In this document: in pieces, positions 13,120 to 24,351 of the stretch | Position numbering within the stretch: the first letter of the stretch is position 1 | Layout of the letters: the number at the start of each line of letters is the position of its first letter | NCBI RefSeq assembly: GCF_037975245.1 | Contig: NC_092563.1 | Location: forward strand, 15,020,094 to 15,084,093 | Direction of reading: 5' to 3' | DNA length: 64,000 nucleotides | From: Apostichopus japonicus | Taxonomy: Eukaryota; Echinodermata; Holothuroidea; Aspidochirotida; Stichopodidae | Notes under the pieces: model-generated | What the model saw: the letters and a program-made list of their open reading frames with translations, nothing else | The model's database searches: none | What the model was told of the DNA's origin: nothing | Made by a program: the position numbers and the translations under genes

Positions 13120-15465
13120 AAAACGCCACCCCATCATCCTTCACTCTATTACTTACCCGCCATTTACAAAACGTACACCTCCATGGATACCAACACAACG
13201 CTCCCAAGTACACTTTTGATTCATAGTGTGTCTCTTCAAAAGGAGTTCCTATTCTTTCCGTCTGCCGTCTTAGGCTGGAGACTAATTCTTTCTGGTAAGT
13301 TAAGTCTATGATCAATTTCATTGTATAGAAGCCATTTAAAACTCATAGGGAGGGGCTGCTTTGCCAATATGACAACCCCTTACCCACCTATAACCGCCCC
13401 CCTAGTCGAAAACCTAAACCTCTCTGATTTTGGCATAGACATTAATGACTGAATCCCTGTACAAAAATAGCAGAAAAAGACAAAGTCAAAACTCCATTGA
13501 AATAAACCCATCTCCTAACTCCAAACCAACCACCAAAATGTCTGCTCAAACAATCATTGTATCAGGAATCTTACCAGAACTATAAAAAAACCCAGTAACA
13601 CTTGCTAAACTAATCAATGAAGAAAAACCAAATGCTATGATCTCAAATGTAAAGCATCTTCGTAGTAACAACATCCTAATCACCCCCATGACCCTAAATC
13701 TGCAAATATCCTCCTGAAACCATGGACTAAACTAGGCAACCCCAAACCAAAAATCCCCCAAAAAGTAAGACAAAGAAACTTCTCCATAGTACCCTGTGGC
13801 ATAAACCCTGAAATTCAAATCAAAGATATTGAACAAGAACTCCAAGACCAAGAATACACCCCCAATACAACTTAAAGACTCATTAGTCATGCCACAAACA
13901 ATCCAACTTGGAAAGTAAAAATAACGTTTGAAGAACAAGAGCCTCAACAATCCCTAATCAAACAAGGTTTCTACTTAGGATACTATAAACACAAAATAGA
14001 AGAATACCACGAACCCCCCCCCCCCCCAGATCACTCAATGTTTCAAATGTCAAGTTTTTGGACACACCCACCATACTTGCAAAAATTATACCAGATGTCT
14101 CAGATGTGGCGAAAACCACAGAGTTGAACACTGTCCCAAACCAAAAGAAAACACAATGTGCCAATTGCTCAGGGACTCATGCCGCCCTTTACAAAGGATG
14201 CCCAAAATTTAAACAAGCTTAAACTGAAGCTAATAACAAACAACAACAACAAAGAACCTACGTGAATGTAACCAAATCTACCCCTAAAATTGAAATAAGA
14301 AATAAAATTGCCACTGAAGAAAGTAAAGTAAAGTAAAGTAAAGTAAAATTTATTGATATCAATCATAAAATGAAGACATAATAAAATGGAATCCGCAGCT
14401 TAAAAATATGCAAAGTATATATACAAAAGTATGATAAAAATTACAACTAGTTATGTGACAATTCAAAAGCTTAATACTCCTCGGTAAAAAAGAATGTCTA
14501 AAGCGTTCAGTACGCATACGAGGTAGGGTATACAACCTACGTGGAATGGTGTAAAACTTATGGAGAGGATGGTCAGGATCAGTCAAAATCCCTCTTACAT
14601 AATGAAGTACAATATCTTCAATGTACTGATCATCTACAGAATAAAACTTTCTAAAATGTCTGTTAATCAAATTGAGTTGTGTCTTGAAACAGGAAGAGAG
14701 CCACACAGGAGCACAATAGACCATGAGGGAAAGCACCATGGAACGGAAGAGCCAAAGCTGTTACTCATATTCTAGACCGAATCCTCCCAACCTATAAATA
14801 CAATATAGCCGCTGCTTTATTTTCGCAAGTGTAGAGCCTATATGAGAGTCCCAAGTGAGAGTATGATTAAAAATGAGTCCTAAATATTTAAAATTTGACA
14901 CAACCTCAACCTCACTATCATTAATTATAACTGGATCATGCATCTGAACTGAACGGAAATCAACAATTAATTCCTTGGTCTTGGAGCTGTTAATAAAAAG
15001 GTAATTGGTTTCACACCATGCTACAGTCTCTGCAATAGCTGTGTGGTAATTGACAATGCTTAATATCGCAACCTTTGTAATTGAATTAGTACAATACACC
15101 TTCCAAAAAGCCAACATTAATATTAAATCCGACGGCCTTGCCAGTTATGCCACCGTGTTAACACTAAAACACCTAAACTTAAATATCCCCAAAACTGTAA
15201 TTATGGAACATCTCCACCAACCTTCAATATTTAGCCCTCCTCAATCACCTACATGACAAGCACACTCCCTTCTTCGGTCAAGTTCCTCCACCTAAACATC
15301 AACAGTATCCTTCCAGAATTAAGCCTCCTACTTAGTATATTCACCAACCACTCCCCGGATATCATTTCGTTAAACGAAACTAAACTAAATACAGATTTCC
15401 ACCTTAGCATCCCTGGTTACCAAACTTTCAGACACGATATCTCTCGCTCTATGGGAGGAGTACTG
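13120..15465 (+). mobile_element. Non-LTR retrotransposon (Jockey/CR1-like), decayed, with ORF1 and start of ORF2
   Basis: ORF1 is gag-like and broken by stops and frameshifts. It includes RNFSIVPCGINPEIQIKDIE (RRM-like region) at about 13770-13830, then three CCHC zinc knuckles at about 14035-14215 (CFKCQVFGHTHHTC, CLRCGENHRVEHC, CANCSGTHAALYKGC) with a frameshift before the third. Its C-terminus resumes at about 15090 and stops at TGA 15254-15256. That stop overlaps the ATG of ORF2 at 15253 (ATGA), whose start (LNINSILP, SLNETKL, IPGYQTFRHD) is an APE-type endonuclease. ORF2 is lost after about 15460. Another LINE interrupts ORF1 at about 14322-15080. Confidence 0.85.
14322..15085 (-). mobile_element. 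5'-truncated LINE 3' end (CR1/L2-like) inserted in the + strand LINE
   Basis: On the - strand two adjoining frames encode a reverse transcriptase C-terminus: NYLFINSSKTKELIVDFR, then VSNFKYLGLIFNHTLTWDSH, then a stop, then MVYCAPVWLSSCFKTQLNLI and LPRMRTERFRHSFLPRSIKL. The last phrase is the typical end of CR1/L2-type RT proteins. The element ends in a (TTTAC)n tail, read as AGTAAAGTAAAG at 14322-14346 on the + strand. Catalytic RT motifs are absent because of 5' truncation. The host ORF1 continues on both sides, so this is the younger insertion. Confidence 0.85.
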
Positions 15466-15506
15466 GAAGACATCATGATTAGATTTTGGTTTCATTTAAT
15501 CGATAG

Positions 15507-15585
15507 GTGGAGGTAGAGGAATTGGACACTCTTGTACAAGATATCAACGGCTTGAAGTAGTCTGCTCAGGCGGCCTCCATTCTAG
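15507..15585 (+). pseudogene. SRP68: SRP68 penultimate exon with in-frame TAG
   Basis: The acceptor is TTTAATCGATAG and the donor GTATGT. Apart from the TAG, which sits where vertebrate SRP68 has Cys (EKCSLQAAAIL), the frame is intact. Confidence 0.8.
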
Positions 15586-15589
15586 GTAT

Positions 15590-15640
15590 GTACTTATAAT
15601 AATAAGCATAATAATAATAATAATAATCAATTTACTGTGT
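15590..15640 (+). repeat. ATA-rich microsatellite
   Basis: (ATA)n-like runs begin just inside the SRP68 intron, 10 bp after the donor. Confidence 0.7.
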
Positions 15641-16774
15641 TTGGAAATAAACTTTTTGCTGCTTTGGATGAAGATTAAGGATCTCGTGTTTTTCAAAAGG
15701 CAAAATGCAAGATGGACTATATATGAAAGGATGAATACCAAAAAATTAAGAAAAGAAATAGGGTTGGGGGGAGGGAGTCAGGCAGAGACCATCATGCTAC
15801 TACCCTGTTACTTTTGTGTAGGACCCTGGTTAGTTTAAAAGGAAGAAATTCCTTTTATAGTACCCTTGAGTTTCTGAAAGGTTTCTTCTTTGGGATAACG
15901 GTGGAGAGACATATCGATGTTCTCTTTTGGGTCTGATCGTCAGGAAAATGCAGATTAAATTGCCGAGTCCATTTGGAACCTGGGAATTGAACCCTGCTAC
16001 TGGAACAAATGTTTTCCATCAGAGCATAGACAATGATTCAGAGAAACATGGCATTTATATTAATAATCTGTTGTTTTCTTTCCCAAATTTTTCTCTTTGG
16101 TTAAACAATGAGTGAAAAGATTAATTCAGTTGGAAGCAGCACCGCCCCTTTTCACCCCTTTTTTTTGGGGGGGGGTGGAGAGACCTATTAGCGCTTAGGG
16201 TGTGAAAATATTAGAATAGGAGTATTGTAGTGGACAGGACAGACAACAGTTATTTTTGCTCGTAGCTGAATGTATGATGTCCAGGGATCACAAGGAAGTA
16301 TCAAAAGCCCTATCAAAAATGCTGTTTTTTGTACTATCGAAATTTGTCAGAATAAAGAAATTGAAAGCCAAAATAAAAAGAGTTTATCTGGCCTTGTAGA
16401 CTGCGATTGAACCAGTCTCTGTCTTCTCCAAATAATAGAAAGTGGGTATCCATTTCTGTTTGTGACAGCAACAACAAAAAATGACTGCAAATTATCAAGT
16501 TTTGTAAACTTTCTCTGTTCAGGGATTCAAATCTCAAATTCCACTCCAATATACCCCCTACTTATGAACTGTCAGGTAGCTCAAGCTGACAAACTTACTA
16601 CAAAGATAAGAATAGGCCTTATGTGGTTCCTAATTGAATGATATTTCTCACAATTAATTGAATTGACTTCCCCCACCCTCCGACTACTCTCACCCATAGA
16701 AAATACCCTCCACCCAAGAATACTTTAAAAAAAAGGCCATGGCTTACCAAGAACCTCTTTGCGTTAATTTTCAG

Positions 16775-17069
16775 ATTCCAGTGAACCTTCCATCAGCAAA
16801 GGAATGGCGCAACTCGGTCTGAAGGACAATCAACTGCTAGTGGAAAGGCTGGACCGGTACAACGCCAACCAGCCAGACCTGCCAAGCCCAACTTCACAGC
16901 ATTCCCACCGGACTTAAAGCTGTCACCGTGCAAACCGCTCTTCTTTGACATAGTGCTGAACCATATAGAGTTTCCCTCCTTGGACGAGAAACTGAAACAG
17001 AATAAATCGGCCGCGCAGGGGGGTTTGGGTGGGTTCCTGCATGGATGGTGGAGTGGGGGTGAAAAGTAA
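16775..17069 (+). pseudogene. SRP68: SRP68 last exon with 1-nt deletion
   Basis: The acceptor is TTAATTTTCAG. The frame up to CAGCCAGACCTGCC is one phase and the frame from AAGCCCAACTTC to TAA at 17067-17069 is another; restoring the family alignment (KPNFTAFPPD) needs one extra base between them. Confidence 0.85.
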
Positions 17070-18690
17070 TTCTAGATTTGCCAAGATGTCGGAAAAAGGA
17101 TCAAAAGATCGCGTCTCTCTGGGATCAAATGCGATCCCCAGTGGGAATGTCAGCAGGTGAATAGGAGTGACATTTTTTACCAACCATGTTATTTTTCTTT
17201 TTTTACTCTCTTCTTTGGTCTTCGTTGTTACAGTATGTATGTGTTGGCATTATACAGTTAGATGATTATATCTGCATGTATTGCATGCCGTGGTTCCGGG
17301 TACATTCAGGTGAGGCACCCACAGATTGATATATCACATTTCATAAACATCCATCATAAGACCACAGGAATGATTCACGTCAGGTCAAATGGGTTAGTCC
17401 AGGTTATTTGGAACTTCAAATCGGTATAACTCCTTTACCCTTAATCTGCGTCCGTGAGGTCTTTTGTATACATAAGCCGGTAGTATTTGGGAGGGCTCTC
17501 ACTCTTCTCCTGCATGTGCTGTTATCATCTTTTATTTAAGTTTTATTTGATTTTATTTGTTTTTTTTTGATAGAGAAAACTACACCTTGTTGCAATGCAA
17601 ACACAAAGATGGGGGAAGGCCAAAAAGAATAACACTCACTTTTTTAACGTGGCTTGGCAACAAAAACTTGAAGAATATTCAAAATGGGAATTGGAATTCT
17701 ATATATTTTAGATTTGGTGTTTGTGTGTTAATCTCGTTTAGAGAAAAAGAAGAAAAAACAGCATCTTTATTTCATGGGGCTTTAAAGTTTTAAAAATGGG
17801 TTTTGGTTGTTGATTTCTTGGTCTACAAACATTGTGGTGCTTGACCGACTGACACATTATGGGGATGTTAAGGTGATTGAATTTGATATTGGCAGGAGTT
17901 ATGGATGGTAGTTGGAAGGACCAGGGGTGGGGGGGGGTGGGTGAGGCGAAGGATCGAGAAGGAGAAATGAAAGTGAAGAGGGAGAATCTTTGAATTGAAT
18001 TTTCAGTTTGCAGTAGCACAGGTTTACTGATAAGACTTTATTTAGAGAAACTTTCAATAATGCACTCTTCGTGTATATAATTTGGGGTGTGGTAGTCGGA
18101 GTGGGAGGGGGGGGGGGTGATTGAGACGGCAGTGAAAGGGTGCAACCTTTCCACATTTATGTTGTTTGTGCTATGGTAGTATCGTTTCCTTTTTCAAACT
18201 GGAGGGCAAAAATGTAAAAGTTAAGAGTTATCTAAAACTAATTCAAAATCAGATTTAGTTAATTAATGAAAGTTAAAGAAAATGATATTGATGGTAGCAG
18301 GGGTGCCATGGTATTATTGTAAACTGGTGTGAAGTAAAAGGCCATAGGGCATATCCCATATGTACATGTGACTGCTTAGCACTATTCAATAACTGCCTTC
18401 CAGGCTGATATTATAAGTAATAGAAACATTATAGAAACTAACTGTCTGTTGTCACCCAACCATCTCAATAGTAGATGCAGGTATCACTAAGAATGTTTAT
18501 GAAAGATGCATTGCATGTTTTGATTAGTATTTGATAAGGGATAACCTGTTATTGGACAGGTAGTTGAAGGACTGTGGTGGGAGGGATGAAGAAACATCCT
18601 GTCCATGAACTGATTTGTCATTAAAAAAAAAATAGTTATTTCCAAGCATCTCTTTCTTTTTTTTACCTTTTACTGGAGTATTGTAAAAGG
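17070..18690. other. Gene-free stretch after SRP68
   Basis: Intergenic sequence with G-rich runs (about 17926-17940 and 18103-18118). No exon or RNA gene was recognised, and no clear AATAAA close behind the SRP68 stop was found. Confidence 0.45.
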
Positions 18691-18696
18691 AAAAGC

Positions 18697-18772
18697 AGAG
18701 GTTGAGTTTGAGCCAGGGACCTTGACATGCAAAAGCAAAAGTCTTTACCACTAGACCATTAGGTGGGCCTCT
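18697..18772 (-). repeat. tRNA-like sequence (SINE head or tRNA relic)
   Basis: On the - strand the sequence starts AGAGGCCC, carries an A-box-like TGGTCTAGTGGTAAAGAC and a weak B-box GGCTCAAACTC, and ends CCTCT, which can pair with the first five bases as an acceptor stem. The T stem does not pair, so it is not a working tRNA gene. Confidence 0.5.
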
Positions 18773-18867
18773 GGTTTAAAAAGCTTTACAAATATTTAAA
18801 GATCCTGCTGTTTAGACTTAGTCATTTTTGTAAAAGATTTTCTCCATTACCCCCTCACCCCAGAATA

Positions 18868-19010
18868 GCTAGTCAGGGGGAGGGGTGGCGGCGAACTCCA
18901 TTTGTCCGCGCATGAACCTTGTCAGGGGGAGGGGTGGCGGCGAACTCCACTTGTCCGCGCCTTTACCTTGTCAGGGGGAGGGGGCGGCGACTTCACCTTG
19001 TCCACACCTT
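18868..19010 (+). repeat. GC-rich tandem repeat, about 49 bp, 2-3 copies
   Basis: GTCAGGGGGAGGGGTGGCGG followed by CGAACTCCA and TTGTCCGCGC recurs at about 18871, 18919 and (partly) 18969. Base composition differs sharply from the AT-rich surroundings. The overlapping open frames in three phases are a by-product of the repeat. Confidence 0.75.
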
Positions 19011-19259
19011 TCCCCTGTCTCCCCTTCGGTACTCACCATATCCACCTGTCAGGAGGAGAGGGACCGCCCGCATTCGGGATTCACCTTATCCACTTGTCAG
19101 AACTCCTTTTGCGAATACTCACCTGGGACTTGAACCGATGCAATCCAAACCAATCGCTTACTGAACGATGGAACTACCAATTGCACCATTTCGGTTCCCT
19201 CTGGAGAAACTTCGTTTCTTATATTTATACTTCCACTCCCTCCAGAGAGTAGAAAAGTA

Positions 19260-20990
19260 AAAGGCTCTGCCTGGACATGAACAGCAGACATGGAGCTTGT
19301 CTGGGAATCGAACCAGAGACATGGAGTTTGTCTGTCTCTCTCCAGTCCAGAGCACTACCAACTGCGCCACTAGAACTGTTGAGAATTAATGCTCGTTTCT
19401 AATATTTAAACTTCAAAGTCCAGAAAAGAATCAGTAAAAGAGCAAAAATATAAAATGCTCTGTCTGGGGTTTGAACCGGAGACACGGAGTTTGTCTGTCT
19501 CTCCAGTCCAGAGCACTTCCAACTGCGCCACTAGAACTGTTGAGCATTAATGCTCGTTTCTAATATTTAAACTTCAAAGTCCAGAAAGGAATGAGTAAAA
19601 GAGCAAAAATATAAAATGCTCTGTCTGGGGTTCGAACCGGAGACATGGAGTTTGTCTGTCTCTCCAGTCCAGAGCACTACCAACTGCGCCACTAGAACTG
19701 TTGAGAATTCATGCTCGTTTCTAATATTTAAGCTTCAAAGTCCAGAATGGAATCAGTAAAAGAGCAAAAATATAAAATGCTCTGACTGGGGTTCGAACCG
19801 GAGACATGGAGTTTGTCTGTCTCTCCAGTCCAGAGCACTTCCAACTGCGCCACTAGAACTGTTGAGAATTAATGCTCGTTTCTAATATTTAAGCTTCAAA
19901 GTCCAGAATGGAATCAGTAAAAGAGCAAAAATATAAAATGCTCTGTCTGGGGTTCGAACCGGAGACATGGAGTTTGTCTGTCTCTCCAGTCCAGAGCACT
20001 TCCAACTGCGCCACTAGAACTGTTGAGAATTAATGCTCGTTTCTAATATTTAAACTTCAGTCCAGAAAGGAATGAGTAAAAGAGCAAAAATATAAAATGC
20101 TCTGTCTGGGGTTCGAACCAGAGACATGGAGTTTGTCTGTCTCTCCAGTCCAGAGCACTTCCGACTGCGCCACTAGAACTGTTTAGAATTAATGCTCGTT
20201 TCTAATATTTCAACTTCAAAGTCCAGAAAGGAATCAGTGAAAGAGCAAAAAATCAAAATGCTCTGACAGGGGATCGAACCAGAGACACGGAGTTTGTCTG
20301 TGTCTCTCCAGTCCAGAGCACTACCAACTGCGCCACTAGAACTGTTGAGAATTAGTGCTCATTTCTAATATTTAAACTTCAAAGTCCAGAATGGAAGAAG
20401 GAAAAGAGCAAAAAATCAAAATGCTCTGACTGGGGTTCGAACCAGAGACATGGAGTTTGTCTGTCTCTCCAGTTCAGAGCACTACCAACTGCGCCACTAG
20501 AACTGTTGAGAATTAATGCTCGTTTCTAATATTTAAACTTCAAAGTCCAGAAAGGAATCAGTAAAAGAGCAAAAAATCAAAATGCTCTGACTGGGGATCG
20601 AACCGGAGACACAGAGTTTGTCTGTCTCTCTCCAGTTCAGAGCACTACCAACTGCGCCAATAGAACTGTTGAGAATTAATATTCGTTTCTAATATTTAAT
20701 CTTCACAACATTAGGAGGCAAATAAATAGAAAAGCAAATGCATCCTCTGGAGTTTGAACTCAAGACAAGGAGTATGTCTCATTTCTTTCAGTTTATTGAC
20801 AATTTCTTTATACAAAACAATAATAAATATGCAAAAATTTTCAACATAACAACTGCGCCACAGTAACTGTTAATTGAGAAATGATAGGCTTTTCAAATAT
20901 TTTAACTGCAAAACGAGGAAAAGAAATACCAAATCAATACATCCTCTGGGAGTTGAATTCTAGACAGAGAGTTTGTCTTACTTTCTAAGT
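19260..20990 (-). repeat. Tandem array of tRNA-like units, about 160 bp, roughly 10 copies
   Basis: Each unit on the - strand holds GTTCTAG, then an A box TGGCGCAGTTGGTAGTGC, about 35 nt, then a B box GGTTCGAACC and AGACAGAGC. GTTCT can pair with AGAGC as an acceptor-like stem. B boxes lie near 19305, 19470, 19630, 19791, 19951, 20110, 20271, 20434 and 20596, with decayed units near 20751 and 20945. The roughly 80-bp linkers (TTTTATATTTTTGCTC and AGCATTAATTCTCAACAG-type words) are also conserved, so whole 160-bp units were duplicated. The T stem is poorly paired and the anticodon arm irregular, so these are tRNA-derived repeats rather than proven tRNA genes. Confidence 0.85.
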
Positions 20991-21009
20991 ACATAGCACT
21001 AACCACTGT

Positions 21010-21520
21010 AACTGTTTAGAAATAATTATTAGTTATTAATTGATTGATTGATTTTTTTCACGTGCAAATATACAATGTGAAAGGAAGTCTTTTATAAAGC
21101 ATACAATAGCCTAACAATGTAAAAGACTTTGGTCAGAAAAGCATTATTTGGACAACTGCTTCCCATCTGGCAAAGACATATCCCTTACAAACAGTAAACC
21201 ATCGTCGTAAAAGCTTTTTGTCATTAACAATGGTATTATCAATTTTAATAAAATTATTGGGGATTTGCTCACCCAAGCCTTCCGAAGGTTTCTTAAAGGT
21301 AGCTAAGCTTACTCAAAACCATACAAATTTGTCCAATGAAGGTATTTTCAAATACAGGAAATATCCTGGTCATGAAAATTACAATTAAAAAGCAACTCTT
21401 TACCGGACGGCGACAGAGAGGAATGAAAAAAAGAGCTTCCAATACCCCGTGTTGGCATTATTACAATAACGCTTGACCCAAGAGGTTTTGAGAGCACCAA
21501 CAAAGCTGTGAACATATATT
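21010..21520 (-). mobile_element. LINE 3' coding fragment (L1/Tx1-like)
   Basis: The - strand frame gives FVGALKTSWVKRYCNNANTG then YWKLFF, the LK-SW-RR type motif found after the RT domain of L1/Tx1 elements. Further on, in shifted frames, come LGEQIPNNFIKIDNTIVNDK and SFYDDGLLFVRDMSLPDGK. Several frameshifts show decay. Confidence 0.65.
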
Positions 21521-21816
21521 ATTTTTAAACCCCCCTTTTCAATGGGGTTAAACATAGTAAGTCTCCTTTCTTTATCAGTTTTCCCGTTCGAAATAAATCA
21601 AAAATAGTACTTTGGATCTTGTCAATAAAATCTTTTGGAGGGCTAGGCAGATTCCTTTGGGACCACGTTTATCCACGTATCTCCCGAACGGAAGCAGATA
21701 TGGACCTGGGAGTTGCAAATTTGGGCTCCTGAGCATAGGTTACCCCCTGTTACGTCATTTGGGCGAAATCGATTTTGAATCAATTTTGGGTCAGTTTTGG
21801 CAAAATCTGCAAATAA

Positions 21817-22364
21817 GGTTTTTGGCCCCCCACACAACACCCAATTCCAAAATAAACTTCAGATTCGTAATCAGCGTGTCACGAACTACCAGAAAAGATA
21901 CACATTTATTGCTTTTGCGACATAAAAAAAAATCACCTCAAAGAAAAGTAAGACCGAAAAACTTTTACGACGAACAAGGTTATCAAACCTTTTGTTGTCC
22001 CTAAAAGTTTTTCGGTTTTCTATTGTTCCTCTGAAGTTGCAAACTGAGCGAAATAAGTGTCATAAGAGGGTGCTCGACGCATCTTGCCAGTGATACGTGA
22101 TTTCAAAGCAGTCAAATGAAACCTTTGTTTGTCATCTTGAATTTTATCTTGACATTTATGAATAAATGGGTCAGTTTTGGCAAAAACTGCAAGAGGTGCG
22201 TACCCCTTCTATAGGCCTATGTGTTTTTTAGGTGAAAAAAAAAACATTTGTCGCAAAGGCGATAAATGTGTATCATTTCTGGTAGTTCGCGACACGCTGA
22301 TTACGAATCTGAAGTTTATTTTGGAATTGGGTGTTGTGTGGGGGCGTGCAGGGGGCAAAAAACC
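21817..22364. repeat. Foldback element with inverted arms of about 120-135 bp
   Basis: The left arm at about 21817-21939 and right arm at about 22230-22364 are inverted copies. They share ACACAACACCCAATTCCAAA, ATAAACTTCAGATTCGTAAT and GATACACATTTAT (reverse complement on the right) with few mismatches. It may be a MITE-type or foldback transposon. A second inverted pair lies inside it. Confidence 0.8.
21952..22017. repeat. Inner hairpin within the foldback element
   Basis: ACCGAAAAACTTTTA on the left pairs with TAAAAGTTTTTCGGT on the right, and GAACAAGGT pairs loosely with ACCTTTTGTT. Confidence 0.75.
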
Positions 22365-22520
22365 TGATTTATGATTTATGAAAAAAATAGAAATCATATG
22401 AACAAAAAGCCTTTCCCGGTCAGATAATTACACGAAATTGGTGTATAACAAAGACAAGGGTGTCTTCTACTCCACGTCTAATTTTAATGTCGATGGGTGT
22501 TTCAGAGAGGACTAGTGAGG

Positions 22521-22595
22521 GGGCTAAAAAGAGGGGGTTTTCCAAATTGTGCACTTATAAAGAACACAATTTGGAAAACCCCCTCTTTTCAGCCC
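22521..22595. repeat. Hairpin with 31-bp arms and 13-nt loop
   Basis: Arms 22521-22551 and 22565-22595 pair with one mismatch. The left arm contains AGAGGGGGTTTTCCAAATTG. It lies just beyond the larger foldback. Confidence 0.9.
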
Positions 22596-22599
22596 ACTC

Positions 22600-24190
22600 T
22601 CTTACTGCTTTGGAAGTCATCTTACATGCGCAATGGATTACTCATTTCATAAACATAATATGTGGTATAGTAGCGCGCATGTACGAAATGGAAGGGTGAT
22701 CCAAGACTACCTTTATGGAATTAGGAATGTGTCCTCAGTCAAAATCTGACAAGTCGGAAAGCTGCTACGAGTATCCGGTGGATTATCATCTTCGCTATAT
22801 GGTGCATTCGGGATATGATCCTCGACTGATGAAGTATTGATATTTTTCTGTCGACCACAGCTTTTTCGAGTCAAAGTAAGAATTTTAGCTATTTTAGTTA
22901 TACTTAGTCTTGCTAACCCTCTACTTACGATATATGGGATAAGGTTTGGCCTAGTTTTGCGAAACAGCATGCTCGTACTGGTACTATCAATTTCGAGTAC
23001 TGTAGGCCTAGGCTTGACCTGTGCGGGTACGCTATGCACAGTTGAGTGAGGCATATATGTCAACAAATAGTATTTTTGCTGTTACTGTCTTAAACTGGTT
23101 ATGATTGGAACAGTTCTTGTACACAGAATAGTTCTGGAGCTAAGTCTGGACAGATGTTTTAACTCAATCTCTAGGTTAATAGTAATACTGATACTAGCTT
23201 ACATAATTGTGATGTGAGAACTGAAATGCTGCATGCCGAAGAATCCAAGTAGGCCCTATTTTGTCCAGGTACCACTACCAGTACCAGGCTATAGTAATAC
23301 TAGTGTAGAGGTCTCTGATACTGTGATTACTACTTGTATAATAGTATTACTGTAATGAGGCATGCCTGACTGCATTCCCTTTCCTGGAGCTCAGTACTAT
23401 TATGTGATAGGGACATAGCATGCAGCCTCATGAGAGTTACTGTAAATATATTCAGTTCAGTTGCACACAGACCCTCCTGTTAAGTTGTTCATTTGTCTCA
23501 AGATTGTGTTTATGTTGATAGTTTCAGTTACAGCTAACCTGCTCCCCCCAACCTACAACTCCACTCTACAATAGTTTAGGCTAGCATAGCGTGGTACCTG
23601 CAGTATTAATAATTATGATATACTTTTAGATCCTCTAGAATTTATGCTTAGGCCTAGGCCTATATGCAATTACAGAAACATTTTTTGCTAAGCTGTATGC
23701 ATTGTTTTTGTTTAGCATAAAGAATGATCCTCAAAGGATTCCCTTTAGATCATATGTTATTGTACTTGGTGTATTTAGCCAGCGGTTAGGGCCTAGGCGA
23801 CTTCATTTTACTGTGAAAGATGTGGTGCACAAGACCACCTTCAAAATACTAAAACTCTTGTTGTAGCTTTTTTGATCACTACTTTCTTAAAGTATGATAG
23901 GTGTTATTGTTGGTGTGCACACCTGTATAATTACGTTAATATTGGCTATTATTATGTGCCTTTTTGTGTGGCAGTCTTATGTGTTGCGTAGTCTATTTAT
24001 AAACTCATCAGCATGTTATGTAATATATGTCAATACAGCCAAGCAGTGGTTATCACTTTGATCTATTAGAGTGATTTCCAACAGGTGCGGTTGGTAATTG
24101 GTTTGAAATGTTTCTGAAAAATTGATGCAAAGTTATATAAACCCAACTTGAAGACTAGTAGCAGTATTTTACTACTTGTTTTGTCCATTT
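22600..24190. other. Upstream region of TMEM70, no other gene supported
   Basis: TAGGCCTA-type words recur near 23005, 23640 and 23790. A 117-codon - strand frame at 22713-23066 has no recognisable domain. A pyrimidine tract ending TCCATTTCAG at 24183-24192 could be the acceptor of a 5'UTR intron, so a promoter may lie in this stretch. Confidence 0.4.
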
Positions 24191-24201
24191 CAGCCAACTT
24201 C

Positions 24202-24351
24202 ATGTCAGGATTGTCATCAATGTATCTACGCCAGGCCTTTCCTGGCCTGCTGAGATTGACAGTAGGACCCTGTACAAGATCCTACCATGTTACACCTCAG
24301 ATATGTAGTAAATGTGGCGTGGGGCTGACCAGTAAATCTGTATCTAAACAG
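24202..24351 (+). CDS. TMEM70: TMEM70 exon 1 (mitochondrial presequence)
   Basis: Start ATG 24202, 50 codons, donor CAG|GTAAGA. The ATG follows a possible 5'UTR acceptor at 24192 by 9 nt. A CSKCGVGL motif with two cysteines is near the end. Confidence 0.8.

Larger units (their letters stand above)
15507..17069 (+). pseudogene. SRP68: SRP68 last two exons, disabled (probable truncated pseudogene)
   Basis: Exons 15507-15585 and 16775-17069 encode the C-terminus of the 68-kDa signal recognition particle subunit, which binds SRP72 and 7SL RNA. Exon 1 gives VEELDTLVQDINGLK, TAG, SAQAASIL. Exon 2 gives GMAQLGLKDNQLLVERLDRY and CKPLFFDIVLNHIEFPSLDE and ends LGGFLHGWWSGGEK. This matches the vertebrate order QAAAILD, KDNKPLVERF, CKPLFFDLALNHVAFP, GLTGYIKGIFGF. 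The split Asp codon (G|AT) joins correctly across the 1.2-kb intron, so it is not a processed copy. Two lesions are present: an in-frame TAG at 15558-15560 and a 1-nt deletion near 16882 in the CTGCCAAGCCC segment. Upstream exons were not found; a LINE lies there. Sequencing error in both places is the alternative. Confidence 0.85.

Noticed and set aside
14359-15117. Two - strand frames that could be called host genes
   Set aside because: They are the C-terminal part of a LINE reverse transcriptase with a stop between them and a microsatellite tail.
18885-19252. Three overlapping + strand frames of 80-116 codons
   Set aside because: They run through the 49-bp GC-rich repeat and into the tRNA-like array; open in several phases because of the repeat.
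22713-23066. 117-codon - strand frame upstream of TMEM70
   Set aside because: No domain, no clear splice sites and no recognised homologue; length is within chance for this region.
24148-24201. N-terminal extension of TMEM70
   Set aside because: The frame opens at a TTG, and a likely splice acceptor lies inside it at 24192; ATG at 24202 fits a mitochondrial presequence.
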